A DNA stretch of 64,000 bases, taken from Flavobacterium salmonis (lineage in GTDB: Bacteria > Bacteroidota > Bacteroidia > Flavobacteriales > Flavobacteriaceae). Made by a program: the position numbers and the translations under genes. A model generated the notes under the pieces. The model was not told the DNA's origin. It made no database searches and saw nothing but the letters and a program-made list of their open reading frames with translations. The stretch lies in NCBI RefSeq assembly GCF_903819435.1, contig NZ_CAIJDP010000087.1, positions 1-64,000 of the forward strand, given 5' to 3'. This document shows, in pieces, positions 35,241 through 44,772 of this stretch (positions are counted from its first letter, which is position 1; each line of letters begins with the position of its first letter).

Positions 35241-36431
35241 TTAGTTGATACTTTCTATTTCAACAACTTCATTTACTTCTGCCTCATAATCCACTCCAGA
35301 AAATTCAAATCCAAAAAGATTTAAAAAGTCATTTTTATATCCAGCCAAATCACCAATTTCAGACAAGTTTTCAGTTGTAGCCTCAATCCACAATTTAGCA
35401 ACCTTCTCCTGAACGTCATCACGCATCTCCCAGTCATCAATTCTGATTCTTCCCTTCTCATCAACAGGAACTTCAGAACCGCTATATAATCTGTCATGAA
35501 ATAAGCGTTGAATTTGTTCGATACAACCTTCATGTATTCCTTCTTCTTTCATAATTCTATATAAAAGAGAAATATATAAAGGAATAACAGGAATTGCAGA
35601 ACTCGCCTGCGTTACCAATGCTTTATTTACAGAAACATAAGCCTTACCTCCTATTGATTTTAAACTATCTGTAATAGTAAATGCTGTAGCCTCTAAATCA
35701 TCTTTGGCACGTCCAATTGTACCTTTACGATAAACTGCTTCAGTCAAAGATGGACCAATGTATGAATAAGCAACCGTTGTAGCACCTTCCGCCAATAAAT
35801 TTTCATTTTTTAAAGCATCAATCCACATAGCCCAGTCTTCACCTCCCATTACAGCAACAGTATTATCAATGTCTTCATCATTAGCCGGAGCTATTGAAAC
35901 TTCGGATACTTTTCCTGTATGAAAGTCAACAGTTTTATTGGTAAAAGTCTGTCCAATAGGCTTCAATGTAGAACGGTGTAAAACTCCTGTATTTGGATTT
36001 GTACGTACAGGCGATGCCAAACTATAAATTACAAGATCTACCTGCCCTAAATCAGCTTTAATTAAATCCAAAGCTTCTCTTTTTATTTCGTTTGAAAAAG
36101 CATCTCCATTGATACTTTTTGCATACAATCCTGCTTTATGTGCTTCAGATTCAAAAGCCGCAGAGTTGTACCAGCCTGGCGAAGCGGTTTTTCCTTCAAC
36201 TGGCGGTTTTTCAAAGAAAACTCCAATTGTAGCTGCATCAGATCCAAAAGCACTTGTAATTCTTGAAGCTAAACCAAAACCTGTTGAAGCACCAATTACC
36301 AATACTTTTTTAGCTCCTGCAATAGGACCTTTTGATTTTATATATTCAATTTGATTTTTAACATTCTGCTCTGCTCCCTTTGGGTGGGCTGTCAAGCAAA
36401 TAAAGCCTCTCATTCTAGGTTCTATAATCAT
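35241..36431 (-). CDS. fabV: Enoyl-[ACP] reductase / trans-2-enoyl-CoA reductase FabV
   Basis: Using the family start MIIEPRMRGFICLTAHPKG the protein has 396 residues, the normal FabV length (the frame is open for 10 more codons). The NAD-binding motif GASTGFGLASRI and the Y-x8-K catalytic pair (YRKGTIGRAK) are present. FabV catalyses the last reductive step of fatty-acid elongation and is known for intrinsic resistance to triclosan compared with FabI. It is monocistronic with its own terminator. Confidence 0.94.
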   Translation of the reverse strand: MIIEPRMRGFICLTAHPKGAEQNVKNQIEYIKSKGPIAGAKKVLVIGASTGFGLASRITSAFGSDAATIGVFFEKPPVEGKTASPGWYNSAAFESEAHKAGLYAKSINGDAFSNEIKREALDLIKADLGQVDLVIYSLASPVRTNPNTGVLHRSTLKPIGQTFTNKTVDFHTGKVSEVSIAPANDEDIDNTVAVMGGEDWAMWIDALKNENLLAEGATTVAYSYIGPSLTEAVYRKGTIGRAKDDLEATAFTITDSLKSIGGKAYVSVNKALVTQASSAIPVIPLYISLLYRIMKEEGIHEGCIEQIQRLFHDRLYSGSEVPVDEKGRIRIDDWEMRDDVQEKVAKLWIEATTENLSEIGDLAGYKNDFLNLFGFEFSGVDYEAEVNEVVEIESIN

Positions 36432-36516
36432 ATTTTTATTGTTTATTCGTTGATTTGGCAAACTGGGTGACTGTTATTCTTTTATTCTTTTTATATGACA
36501 AATATAAAGCATTTCT

Positions 36517-38169
36517 TTAGTTCAACAAGGCTTTAGCGTGATTTAAAGCTGAATCAGAAACCACCGCTCCGGATAGCATTTGAGCAATTTCCATAACTCT
36601 TTCGTCCTGAGATAAAAGCTTTAATTCTGATTGCGTATCATCATTTGTTGTAGATTTAAACACTTTAAAATGAGAATCACCTTTCGCAGCAATTTGTGGT
36701 AAATGTGTAATTGCAAATATTTGCATTTTTGCACTCATCTCTTTCATAATCTCTCCCATTCTAATAGCAATTTCTCCAGAAACACCGGTGTCAATTTCAT
36801 CAAAAATCAAAGTCGGTAATTTAGAATACTGAGCTAAAATTGCTTTAACTGCCAACATTATACGCGACATTTCACCTCCAGAAGCAACTTTTTTCAGCAA
36901 GCCAAAATCAGCTCCTTTATTAGCCGAAAACAAAAACTGCAATTCATCTTTACCATTTTGAAAATAGGTTTCGGATGACAGTAGTTCCATTTTAAATCTG
37001 GCATTCGGCATTCCTAACGTTTCCAATATTCCAATTAACTGATTTGATAAAACCGGGATTGCACTTTCTCTATTCTGATGAATTTTAGCCGAAAGCATAT
37101 CCAATTCTTCTGTTTTTTGTTCTATAGATTTAACCAAAATAGCGATTTCCTCTTCAATATTACCTAATTCTAAAACTGAATTTTCCAGACTGATCTGAAT
37201 TTGTAGTAATTCATCAACAGTTACTACCTGATGTTTTTTCTGCAAATTATAAATCAGCTGCAATTTCTGATTGGTTAATTCTAACTTCTCAGGATCGTTT
37301 AATAATTTTTCAGAAGCATTTTGCAACTCTCTCGAAATATCATCAAATTCAATTGTTACACTTGTAATTCTTTCAAACAGATTTTGATATTCTGGTGAAA
37401 AAATTGCGATTTTTTGCAGCAAAACTTTAATTTCATTCAGGTTGTGAAAAACGCCAAATTGTTCTTCATTACCGATTAGCAATGATTTATCAATCGATTC
37501 TTTAATAATCTCAACATTATTTAGCTTTTCAAAATCGGCCTCCAGCTCTTCCTGTTCTCCTGATTTTAATTTTGCAGCAACCAATTCATTCAATAAAAAA
37601 GTATTGTATTCCTGTTCCTTACCCGCATCGCTTTGTTTTTTAAGCAATGCATTTAATTTTGATTTTTCAGATTTATACAATCTTAAAAGCTTTTTATAAG
37701 AATCAATACTATCTGAATTATCTGCAATTGCATCAATTATTTTAAATTGCACATTTTCATCTGAAAGTTCCTGAGTTTGTTGTTGTGAGTGAATGTCAAT
37801 CAAAAAAAAGCTTAAATCTTGTAATTCCTGAAGATTTACCGGACTATCATTTATAAAAGCTCGTGATTTACCCGAAGGCAGGATTTCTCGTCTTATGATA
37901 GTTTCATCTTCATAATCCAAATCATTTGCTTCAAAAAACTCTTTTAAATTATATTTAGAAATTTCAAAATGCGCTTCAATTATACACTTTTCTTCTTTAT
38001 TTTTAAGAGATGTTAAATCCGCTCTTTTTCCTAAAACTAAACCTAATGCGCCTAATATAATTGATTTACCAGCACCTGTTTCTCCTGTAATTATAGAAAA
38101 ACCTTTAGAAAAATCTATAGTTAGTTTTTCAATTAATGCATAGTTTTTAATTGATAATAAAGTAATCAT
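36517..38169 (-). CDS. recN: DNA repair protein RecN
   Basis: The 550-residue SMC-like protein has Walker A TGETGAGKSIILGALGL at the N-terminus, two coiled-coil arms (about 150-370), and the C-terminal signature KVASGGEMSRIMLAVK with Walker B PTLIFDEIDTGVSG. It acts in double-strand break repair. It lies in a minus-strand run with DUF4835, coaBC, rpoZ and bamD, an arrangement I regard as typical for Flavobacteria. Confidence 0.95.
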   Translation of the reverse strand: MITLLSIKNYALIEKLTIDFSKGFSIITGETGAGKSIILGALGLVLGKRADLTSLKNKEEKCIIEAHFEISKYNLKEFFEANDLDYEDETIIRREILPSGKSRAFINDSPVNLQELQDLSFFLIDIHSQQQTQELSDENVQFKIIDAIADNSDSIDSYKKLLRLYKSEKSKLNALLKKQSDAGKEQEYNTFLLNELVAAKLKSGEQEELEADFEKLNNVEIIKESIDKSLLIGNEEQFGVFHNLNEIKVLLQKIAIFSPEYQNLFERITSVTIEFDDISRELQNASEKLLNDPEKLELTNQKLQLIYNLQKKHQVVTVDELLQIQISLENSVLELGNIEEEIAILVKSIEQKTEELDMLSAKIHQNRESAIPVLSNQLIGILETLGMPNARFKMELLSSETYFQNGKDELQFLFSANKGADFGLLKKVASGGEMSRIMLAVKAILAQYSKLPTLIFDEIDTGVSGEIAIRMGEIMKEMSAKMQIFAITHLPQIAAKGDSHFKVFKSTTNDDTQSELKLLSQDERVMEIAQMLSGAVVSDSALNHAKALLN

Positions 38170-38218
38170 ATAGCTTTAAAAGTAAAATTAATGAAGAGGT
38201 AGATTGGCAAAAATTGAA

Positions 38219-39103
38219 TTAATATTTAATTTCTGACCATTTTGTTGAATTTAACGGTGAAACCTTATTCAAAGTGTCTGTTAAGTCTGTAACTGCAATG
38301 CTTGGCCCTCCCGAAAAAATAGACACAATTTCATCTGATTTTGCATCGAAAAACACTCTAGTTAAAAAAGCGTTTGGCTTAACCGAATTCAATTTTGCTA
38401 TATTCATTAATGAAGATTTTATTTTTTCTTTTGCACCTTTCAAATCCTGACTCATTATATCCAGACCAGCATGATACCCAAAAGTGGTTTGTCGCAAATC
38501 AGAATAAGTTGGAGCAATCATATCATTTATCAAAAAGTAACGATTCTGAACTCCATCAGCCTGAGTCCATCCTTTAGAACCACCTTGTTGAGCAATATTT
38601 GCAATATTTTGGGCTGTTTCAAAATAAGGGCTTCCGCCTGCAAGCTGAAATGTATCTGAATCTATACCTAAAATCATATAACTGTAAAATGATATCACAG
38701 ATACTAAATTAGATTCAAATGTAGTAGGATTATATAATAAGGGTTCAAATTCTGTATACCTGAAATTAAAATCCTTATCGTTAAAATTAAATACAGGTGA
38801 AGAATACGTTGAATTGTAAATTAATCTTGAAGACTGTATTTGTATAGTACCTGAAAACTGGTCGGAACTATGAGAAAAAAGAGTTATGTAGATTGAACAA
38901 TTAATACGCTCATTTTGCTTAAGCACAGAACCAGTCCAATCTGTTTTGTTTACAAACTCAGACAATGATGTCTGAAGTGTTTTATAAACTTGTTGATTAG
39001 GATTTGGTAATCTTTCGCTATTTATTGTAACTGTACAATTTAACTGTTGAGCCTGTGCAAAACCAAAAAACAAAAACGTTAAAAAAGTAACTAATTTACA
39101 CAT
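38219..39103 (-). CDS. DUF4835 family secreted protein
   Basis: The 294-residue protein has a signal peptide (LVTFLTFLFFGFAQAQ) followed by QLNCTVTINSERLPNPN. It then has the DUF4835 pattern of short domains (FNFNDKDFNFRYTEFEPLLYNP; YSYMILGIDSDTFQLAGG). The family is restricted to Bacteroidota and has no known activity. The periplasm is the likely location. Its start overlaps the coaBC stop by 8 bases, which argues for translational coupling within the recN-bamD run. Confidence 0.88.
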   Translation of the reverse strand: MCKLVTFLTFLFFGFAQAQQLNCTVTINSERLPNPNQQVYKTLQTSLSEFVNKTDWTGSVLKQNERINCSIYITLFSHSSDQFSGTIQIQSSRLIYNSTYSSPVFNFNDKDFNFRYTEFEPLLYNPTTFESNLVSVISFYSYMILGIDSDTFQLAGGSPYFETAQNIANIAQQGGSKGWTQADGVQNRYFLINDMIAPTYSDLRQTTFGYHAGLDIMSQDLKGAKEKIKSSLMNIAKLNSVKPNAFLTRVFFDAKSDEIVSIFSGGPSIAVTDLTDTLNKVSPLNSTKWSEIKY

Positions 39104-40307
39104 AAAAATGTTCTATAACTTTGTTTAAAATATCAACTGCAACAGATTCTTTTGACTTTAAGTCCATTGGTTCAATTTTAAATTCTTTGTCTATAAAAGT
39201 AACTTTATTTGTTGGTTTTTGAAAACCCGCTCCTTTATCCTGTAATGAATTTAAAACAATCAAATCTAAGTTTTTTTTCTGAATTTTCAACTTCGCATTT
39301 TCAATTTCATTTTCAGTTTCCAAAGCAAAACCAATTAAAAATTGATTTCTTTTGATTTTTCCCAACGATAATAATATATCTTTTGTCTTTTCAAGTTCAA
39401 TTGAAAACTCATCAGTGGCTTTCTTAATTTTCTGAACAGCAATTACTTTTGGCTTATAATCTGCTACTGCTGCTGCTGCAATAGTCACATCTACATCATT
39501 AAAATACAAATGGCAGGCATCGTACATTTCTTGTGCAGAAATCACATTAACAACATTAATGAGAGAATTTTTTATATTTAAACTTGTCGGGCCAGAAACT
39601 AATATGACCGAAGCCCCTAAATTGGCTGCTGCACTTGCAATATCAAATCCCATTTTTCCTGAAGAATGATTTCCTATAAAACGCACGGGATCTATTGCTT
39701 CGTATGTTGGACCTGCAGTAATTAGAATTTTTTTTCCTTTTAAAGGTAATTTACTTTCAAGATCAGCTTCTAAAAAAGCAATTATGTTTTCTGGTTCTGC
39801 CATTCTGCCTTCTCCAGATAAACCACTTGCCAATTCACCATTTTCTGCTGGAATCATTACGTTCCCAAATTGTTTTAAAGCAGTAAAACTTGAGATTGTA
39901 GAAGGATGTTTGTACATATCCAAATCCATTGCCGGAGCAAAATAAACGGGACATTTAGCCGATAAATAAGTTGCAATAAGAAGATTGTCACAGTTTCCGG
40001 TAGCCATCTTAGATAATGTATTGGCAGTTGCCGGGGCAATTAACATTAAATCTGCCCAAAGACCTAGTTCAACATGATTATTCCAAATAGCATCTTGATC
40101 ATCCTGATTAAAAAAACTGGAGTGTACAGGATTTTTTGACAATGTAGATAATGTAAGTGGAGTTACAAAATCCTTAGAAGCAGGTGTCATGATCACCTGG
40201 ACATGTGCACCTGCTTTTATAAAGAGTCGTACTAATGAGGCTGTTTTATACGCTGCAATTCCACCGGAAACACCCAGTAAAATTTTTTTTCCGTTTAAAA
40301 CTGACAT
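39096..40307 (-). CDS. coaBC: Bifunctional phosphopantothenoylcysteine decarboxylase / synthetase
   Basis: The protein (403 residues) has an N-terminal FMN-dependent decarboxylase (GKKILLGVSGGIAAYKTASL; PATANTLSKMATG; PAMDLDMYKHPST) and a C-terminal synthetase (ITAGPTYEAIDPVRFIGNHSSGKMG; AAAVADYKPK; LKKNLD-type LIVLNSL). It condenses phosphopantothenate with cysteine and decarboxylates the product in coenzyme A synthesis. It lies 7 bases after rpoZ and overlaps the next gene, so it belongs to one operon. Confidence 0.95.
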   Translation of the reverse strand: MSVLNGKKILLGVSGGIAAYKTASLVRLFIKAGAHVQVIMTPASKDFVTPLTLSTLSKNPVHSSFFNQDDQDAIWNNHVELGLWADLMLIAPATANTLSKMATGNCDNLLIATYLSAKCPVYFAPAMDLDMYKHPSTISSFTALKQFGNVMIPAENGELASGLSGEGRMAEPENIIAFLEADLESKLPLKGKKILITAGPTYEAIDPVRFIGNHSSGKMGFDIASAAANLGASVILVSGPTSLNIKNSLINVVNVISAQEMYDACHLYFNDVDVTIAAAAVADYKPKVIAVQKIKKATDEFSIELEKTKDILLSLGKIKRNQFLIGFALETENEIENAKLKIQKKNLDLIVLNSLQDKGAGFQKPTNKVTFIDKEFKIEPMDLKSKESVAVDILNKVIEHFYV

Positions 40308-40314
40308 TGTACTA

Positions 40315-40632
40315 TTATTTGTTTGAACCTCTGTGGTATGTTTTACCGTCTAACCACTCCTGAACAGCTAAAGCGTGTGGTTTAGGTAATTTTTCATAAA
40401 ATTTAGAAACCTCAATTTGTTCTTTATTTTCAAAAACTTCCTCAAGACTGTCATTGTAAGTTGCAAACTCTTCTAATTTTTCAGTTAATTCTTTTTTAAT
40501 TTCAGAATTAATTTGGTTTGCTCTTTTAGCCATAATGGTAATTGCCTCATACACATTTCCTGTTGGCTCTTCAATAACTGTTTTATTGTAAGTTATTGTA
40601 TTTACAGGAGCATTCGTCTTTTTTAAATCCAT
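40315..40632 (-). CDS. rpoZ: RNA polymerase omega subunit, Bacteroidota type
   Basis: The 105-residue protein contains NVYEAITIMAKRANQINSEIKKEL, matching the omega core (YE-A-I-ARRARQ-N), and the Bacteroidota-specific tail ending PKPHALAVQEWLDGKTYHR. Omega supports assembly of RNA polymerase. It lies between bamD and coaBC. The rpoZ-coaBC neighbourhood is common, as in other bacteria. Confidence 0.88.
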   Translation of the reverse strand: MDLKKTNAPVNTITYNKTVIEEPTGNVYEAITIMAKRANQINSEIKKELTEKLEEFATYNDSLEEVFENKEQIEVSKFYEKLPKPHALAVQEWLDGKTYHRGSNK

Positions 40633-40641
40633 GACTTTTAT

Positions 40642-41436
40642 TTATTTAGTAAATTTTTGTAAATCTGTTTCAACTCTTGCATTCATTTCGTCTGCCTTCA
40701 CTTTGTATTTTGTGTCACTTTTAAACTTCAATAAATTATTATAAGCAGCTTTAGCAACATTTAAACGCTCTTCCATTTTAGCCGGAACACTATTGATAGC
40801 TAACTGATATGCTGAATCGTATTTGTAAAACAATGCATCTTCTTTAAAAGGAGTTCCAGGAAAATCTGCAATAAAATTATCAAAAGCAATTAATGCAGAT
40901 TTATAATCCGAAATGGTATTATAACCCTTAGCATTTTCATATGCTTTTTTCTCTAATTTCCCACTTAAAACTTTCACAGCTTCATTTGCCTGGGCAATAT
41001 ATTCTGAATTTGGATAATTATCAATAAAAGCCTGTAACTTATCTAATGCCTTAACTGTATCGGTCTGATCTAAACTGTAAACAGGTGCTAATTTTGAGTA
41101 ACTGTAAGCTCCTAGAAAAGCAGCTTCCTGAACTTTTTCACTTCGTGGGTAACCTGAAACAAAACTCTCAAATTGATAACCTGCCAAATAATATTGTTTT
41201 GTTTTGTAATAGGCCTGAGAAAACATGTAAAATAATTTTTCTGCCTGAGGTTTTCCTCTGTATGTTGGTGCTAATTGCTCAAAAAGTCTAATTGCTTTAT
41301 TATACTTCCCTGCTTCATACATTTTTGTTGCAATTTCAAACTTTGCTGCAACATCTTCATTTTTTAATGCTTTTTGGTAATCACTACAAGAACACAAAAG
41401 GGCAACAACAATTAACAGCGATACTATTTTTTTCAT
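40642..41436 (-). CDS. bamD: Outer-membrane assembly lipoprotein BamD
   Basis: The chosen start MKKIVSLLIVVALLCSCSDY gives a lipoprotein signal with Cys17 as probable lipid site and a 264-residue product. The frame is open for 17 more codons, but they would precede the signal peptide. TPR-like helices follow (AGKYNKAIRLFEQLAPTYRGKPQAEKLFY; SEKVQEAAFLGAYSYSKLAP). BamD is the essential helper of BamA in inserting barrel proteins into the outer membrane. It heads the run towards rpoZ, coaBC and recN. Confidence 0.92.
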   Translation of the reverse strand: MKKIVSLLIVVALLCSCSDYQKALKNEDVAAKFEIATKMYEAGKYNKAIRLFEQLAPTYRGKPQAEKLFYMFSQAYYKTKQYYLAGYQFESFVSGYPRSEKVQEAAFLGAYSYSKLAPVYSLDQTDTVKALDKLQAFIDNYPNSEYIAQANEAVKVLSGKLEKKAYENAKGYNTISDYKSALIAFDNFIADFPGTPFKEDALFYKYDSAYQLAINSVPAKMEERLNVAKAAYNNLLKFKSDTKYKVKADEMNARVETDLQKFTK

Positions 41437-41571
41437 TTTCTTACTTTTATTATGATTCCTTAGACAATTATGCCAAAGCAAAATCACACCGAAGTTTCGG
41501 TGGCAAATTTAGTTATTAATTTAGCTACTACAAAATATTTTTTGGTATAATAAAAAACAGCTGTTTTTATT

Positions 41572-42453
41572 TTATTTTAAGGCTGATTTTACGAATTTAT
41601 CTAATCGATCTGCTAATGATTCATCTACTGGCACCAATGGCAAACGTACCGTGTTATCTGCAATTCCAAGTGATTGAAACACATGTTTTATTCCGGCAGG
41701 ATTTCCTTGCTCAAAAATCATATCAATACAATCTGATAAAAAATATTGGGTCTTGAAAGCTTCATTTACTTTTCTGTTCAACCCTAATCTTATCATTTCT
41801 GAAAATTCCTTTGGAAAACCTTGTCCAATAACCGAAATTACTCCTGCCCCGCCTGCTAAAACTATTGGCAAAGCAATCATATCATCGCCGGAAATTACTA
41901 AAAAATCTTTGGGTGCATTTTTAATCAATTGCAAAGCCTGAGCCATATCGCCTGCAGCTTCTTTTATTGCTACAACATTATCAAATTCATTTGCCAGACG
42001 AATAACAGTTGAAGGTAACATATTACTCGAAGTCCTGCCGGGAACATTATATAAAATTACCGGAACGGGAGAAGCTTCTGAAATAGCTTTAAAATGCTGA
42101 TAAATTCCTTCTTGTGTAGGTTTATTATAATAAGGAGAAACTGAAAGAATCGCTTCAAATGCTGAAAAATCTCTTGTTTTCAATTCTTCAACTACCTGCA
42201 TTGTATTGTTACCTCCAACTCCAAGAACTAAAGGCAATCTTCCGTTATTAACTTCAATTACGGTATTAATAACCAACTCTTTTTCGGATTGAGTTAGAGT
42301 TGCATTTTCTGCGGTTGTACCCATTACAACCAAATACTCTACTCCACCATCAATCGAAAAATTAACAATTCGCTGTAATGCTTCTATATCAATTGAAAAA
42401 TCTTTTTTAAATGGAGTGACCAGGGCAACACCAGTTCCTATTAATGATTGCAT
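41572..42453 (-). CDS. dapA: 4-hydroxy-tetrahydrodipicolinate synthase
   Basis: The 293-residue TIM-barrel enzyme shows GTTAENATLTQSEK, YNVPGRTSSNM with the catalytic tyrosine, and the Schiff-base lysine in VVAIKEAAGD. It condenses pyruvate with aspartate semialdehyde in lysine and diaminopimelate synthesis. The DUF6913-like gene precedes it by 15 bases. bamD follows after 135 bases. Confidence 0.95.
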   Translation of the reverse strand: MQSLIGTGVALVTPFKKDFSIDIEALQRIVNFSIDGGVEYLVVMGTTAENATLTQSEKELVINTVIEVNNGRLPLVLGVGGNNTMQVVEELKTRDFSAFEAILSVSPYYNKPTQEGIYQHFKAISEASPVPVILYNVPGRTSSNMLPSTVIRLANEFDNVVAIKEAAGDMAQALQLIKNAPKDFLVISGDDMIALPIVLAGGAGVISVIGQGFPKEFSEMIRLGLNRKVNEAFKTQYFLSDCIDMIFEQGNPAGIKHVFQSLGIADNTVRLPLVPVDESLADRLDKFVKSALK

Positions 42454-42468
42454 ACTTTACTTTATATT

Positions 42469-42981
42469 TTACTTTATATTTTTTAAATACTTAAACAATT
42501 CGAAAACGAAAAGCTTATAATTTTCTAAAGAAGTATTTATCATCCAGCGATTTATATTTTTATCAACAGATGCAAATCCAACTTTAAATTTAGCTTTTGA
42601 TTTATTCGTAATTAGCTTCAAAATTGGATTTTGAACATCATAATAACTAATCAAAAGATCAAATTCTGTTTCAATAAATTCAGTTAAAAAAGCTAATTTC
42701 GTACCTCCGTTCCAATCTATATGCGCTTTTGTAAAAGTCGGAAAGGCGTATTCTTTTTTGTCATCAAATTTATTGCGATACACAACGATTTTAATATTGT
42801 CAGAATTAATTTTATTTGAAATCAGTTCTGCAATAAGTGGTTTTGAGTAACCGAAATCACTTTCGTCAATTAATAAACCAATCGTTTGTACATTACTGGT
42901 AAAGGCTTCATTTTTTACATTAAGCAAATTATTTTTTAATGTTTTTTTTATGAAAAAATCCTTCAAATAATTTAAAAACAT
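42469..42981 (-). CDS. Small protein of unknown function (DUF6913-like)
   Basis: The 170-residue protein has no signal peptide. It shows alternating strands and helices (QTIGLLIDESDFGYSKPLIAEL; FDLLISYYDVQNPILKLIT; AKFKVGFASVDKNINRWMI) suggestive of a Rossmann-like fold. Homologues I associate with it are flavobacterial and usually sit beside dapA. The DUF assignment is from memory of the pattern and not certain. It is probably co-transcribed with dapA (15-base gap). Confidence 0.6.
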   Translation of the reverse strand: MFLNYLKDFFIKKTLKNNLLNVKNEAFTSNVQTIGLLIDESDFGYSKPLIAELISNKINSDNIKIVVYRNKFDDKKEYAFPTFTKAHIDWNGGTKLAFLTEFIETEFDLLISYYDVQNPILKLITNKSKAKFKVGFASVDKNINRWMINTSLENYKLFVFELFKYLKNIK

Positions 42982-43028
42982 ACTACTTTTACCAGATTAC
43001 AAAATTAATTATTTAAGTCGCATTTAAG

Positions 43029-43808
43029 ATGGTAAAACTAAAAAAGTATAACGGATTTTTAAAACTTTTTGTTATATTCTTAACACTTTTTTTTCTATTT
43101 TCATGCAGTCCAAAAAACTATAATGTAACTAAAATTGAAGCTAAACAACTTTCAATTTCTGAAAAAAACGCTGAAACGCAGGAAATTGAAAACTTTATTA
43201 AACCTTTTCGTGAACATATTAATAAAGATTTAGATCATGTATTGGCCTATTGCCCGGAAACCCTTGATAAAAGCAATGGAAAATGGCAGACTACTATTGG
43301 AAATTTACTAGCTGATGTTTGCTTAGAAAAAGGAGGTCAGGTTTTTAAAACCCGTGAAAAAAAAGACATCGATTTGTGCTTTTTGAATCATGGAGGCATC
43401 AGAGCGATATTACCACAAGGAAATGTTACAACCAGAACTGCTTTTGAAATTATGCCTTTTGAAAACAATTTGGTAGTTCTGGCTTTAAAAGGTGAGCAGA
43501 TTTTAGAAATGACAGCTTATATTATCAAAGAGAAGAAAGCTCATCCTTTGTCAGGAATAACTTTTACAATTGCAAAAGACAATACTGCTCAAAATATTCT
43601 AATTAAGGGAAAACCTCTGGATAAAACCCAAACATATTATGTCGCTACAAATGATTATCTGGCAAATGGTGGTGACAACATGAATTTTTTCCTTAAAAGT
43701 CTTCAAAAATTTGATTTAGATTATAAACTTCGAAATGTACTGATTGATTACTTTAAAGAAGTTGACACGATTCCTGTACCAAAAGATATTAGAATCTCTG
43801 AAGAATAA
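43029..43808 (+). CDS. 5'-nucleotidase C-terminal domain lipoprotein (half of a split UshA-like enzyme)
   Basis: This 259-residue protein has a lipoprotein signal (FLTLFFLFSCSPKN, Cys in LFSC). It then consists only of the substrate-binding domain of UshA-type nucleotidases (FLNHGGIRAILPQGNVTT; YVATNDYLANGGDNMNFF). The metallophosphatase domain that normally precedes it in one chain is encoded by the next gene, 52 bases downstream. It probably joins that partner in the periplasm to hydrolyse nucleotides. It cannot be catalytic alone because no metal-binding motifs are present. Confidence 0.85.
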   Translation: MVKLKKYNGFLKLFVIFLTLFFLFSCSPKNYNVTKIEAKQLSISEKNAETQEIENFIKPFREHINKDLDHVLAYCPETLDKSNGKWQTTIGNLLADVCLEKGGQVFKTREKKDIDLCFLNHGGIRAILPQGNVTTRTAFEIMPFENNLVVLALKGEQILEMTAYIIKEKKAHPLSGITFTIAKDNTAQNILIKGKPLDKTQTYYVATNDYLANGGDNMNFFLKSLQKFDLDYKLRNVLIDYFKEVDTIPVPKDIRISEE

Positions 43809-43860
43809 TCGGATTTAAACCCAAACTAAAAAAACAGGCACTTTCGTAAAAACATACACC

Positions 43861-44772
43861 ATGAAAAGAAGAGAATTTATCGAAAAAACTGCTGCAAGCA
43901 CTGCTTTATTAAGTTTAGGCTTATCATTAAGCAGCTTTGAAACAAACGATATAAAACACCTAACGGTTCTACATACCAATGATGTACACAGCCACATAGA
44001 TCCTTTTCCTGCTGATGATCCCCGTAATCCTGATAAAGGCGGAGTATCACGACGTGCTGCATTGATTGAGACCATTCGAAAAGAAAATCCAAATGTGCTT
44101 TTACTGGATGCCGGAGATATCTTTCAGGGAACCCCTTATTTTAATTATTACGGAGGTGAACTTGAATTTAAGCTGATGAGCATGATGAAATATGATGCGT
44201 CTACCATTGGGAATCATGATTTTGACAATGGTCTTGACGGATTATATGCACAAATGCCACATGCCAGTTTTGAATTTATCTGTTCAAATTATGATTTTAA
44301 AAACACAGTCATGAACGGATTTGTAAAACCGTATAAAATTTTTAATAAAAACGGAATAAAGGTTGGTGTTTTTGGACTAGGAATACAACTTGAAGGGCTT
44401 GTTGAAAAAAAAATGTACAAGGAAACCGTATACCATAATCCTGTAGAAATTGCTCAGGATATGACTCAATTACTAAAAAAAGAAGAAAAATGTGATTTGA
44501 TCATTTGTCTTTCACATTTAGGATACAAATACAAAGATGATGCTTCAAGAATCTGTGACCTGAAATTAGCAGAATTAACACAGGATATTGATTTAATCAT
44601 TGGCGGGCATACGCATACCTTTTTAGACAAACCTACTATTGTAAAAAATAAAGCAGGCGAAGATGTTCTGGTAAATCAGGTGGGATGCTACGGAATAAAT
44701 TTAGGGCGAATCGATTTTTATTTCGATAAAAATAAATCTCATACCAATCAAGCAAAATCAATTATCGTTTAA
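43861..44772 (+). CDS. UshA-like metallophosphatase domain protein with Tat-type signal
   Basis: The 303-residue protein starts MKRREFIEKTAASTALLSLG, a twin-arginine-like signal. It carries the calcineurin-type metal motifs LHTNDVHSHI, DAGDIFQG, GNHDFDNG and IGGHTHTF. The nucleotide-binding C-terminal domain is absent and occurs in the preceding gene instead. Folding before export through Tat would allow metal loading in the cytoplasm. The substrate is presumably nucleotides or related phosphoesters. The stop overlaps the 3' end of the convergent YhhN-like gene by 11 bases. Confidence 0.88.
   Translation: MKRREFIEKTAASTALLSLGLSLSSFETNDIKHLTVLHTNDVHSHIDPFPADDPRNPDKGGVSRRAALIETIRKENPNVLLLDAGDIFQGTPYFNYYGGELEFKLMSMMKYDASTIGNHDFDNGLDGLYAQMPHASFEFICSNYDFKNTVMNGFVKPYKIFNKNGIKVGVFGLGIQLEGLVEKKMYKETVYHNPVEIAQDMTQLLKKEEKCDLIICLSHLGYKYKDDASRICDLKLAELTQDIDLIIGGHTHTFLDKPTIVKNKAGEDVLVNQVGCYGINLGRIDFYFDKNKSHTNQAKSIIV

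Noticed and set aside
36432..36461. Ten extra N-terminal residues on FabV
   Set aside because: The family consistently starts at MIIEPRMRGF. The extension is not conserved in the family as I know it.
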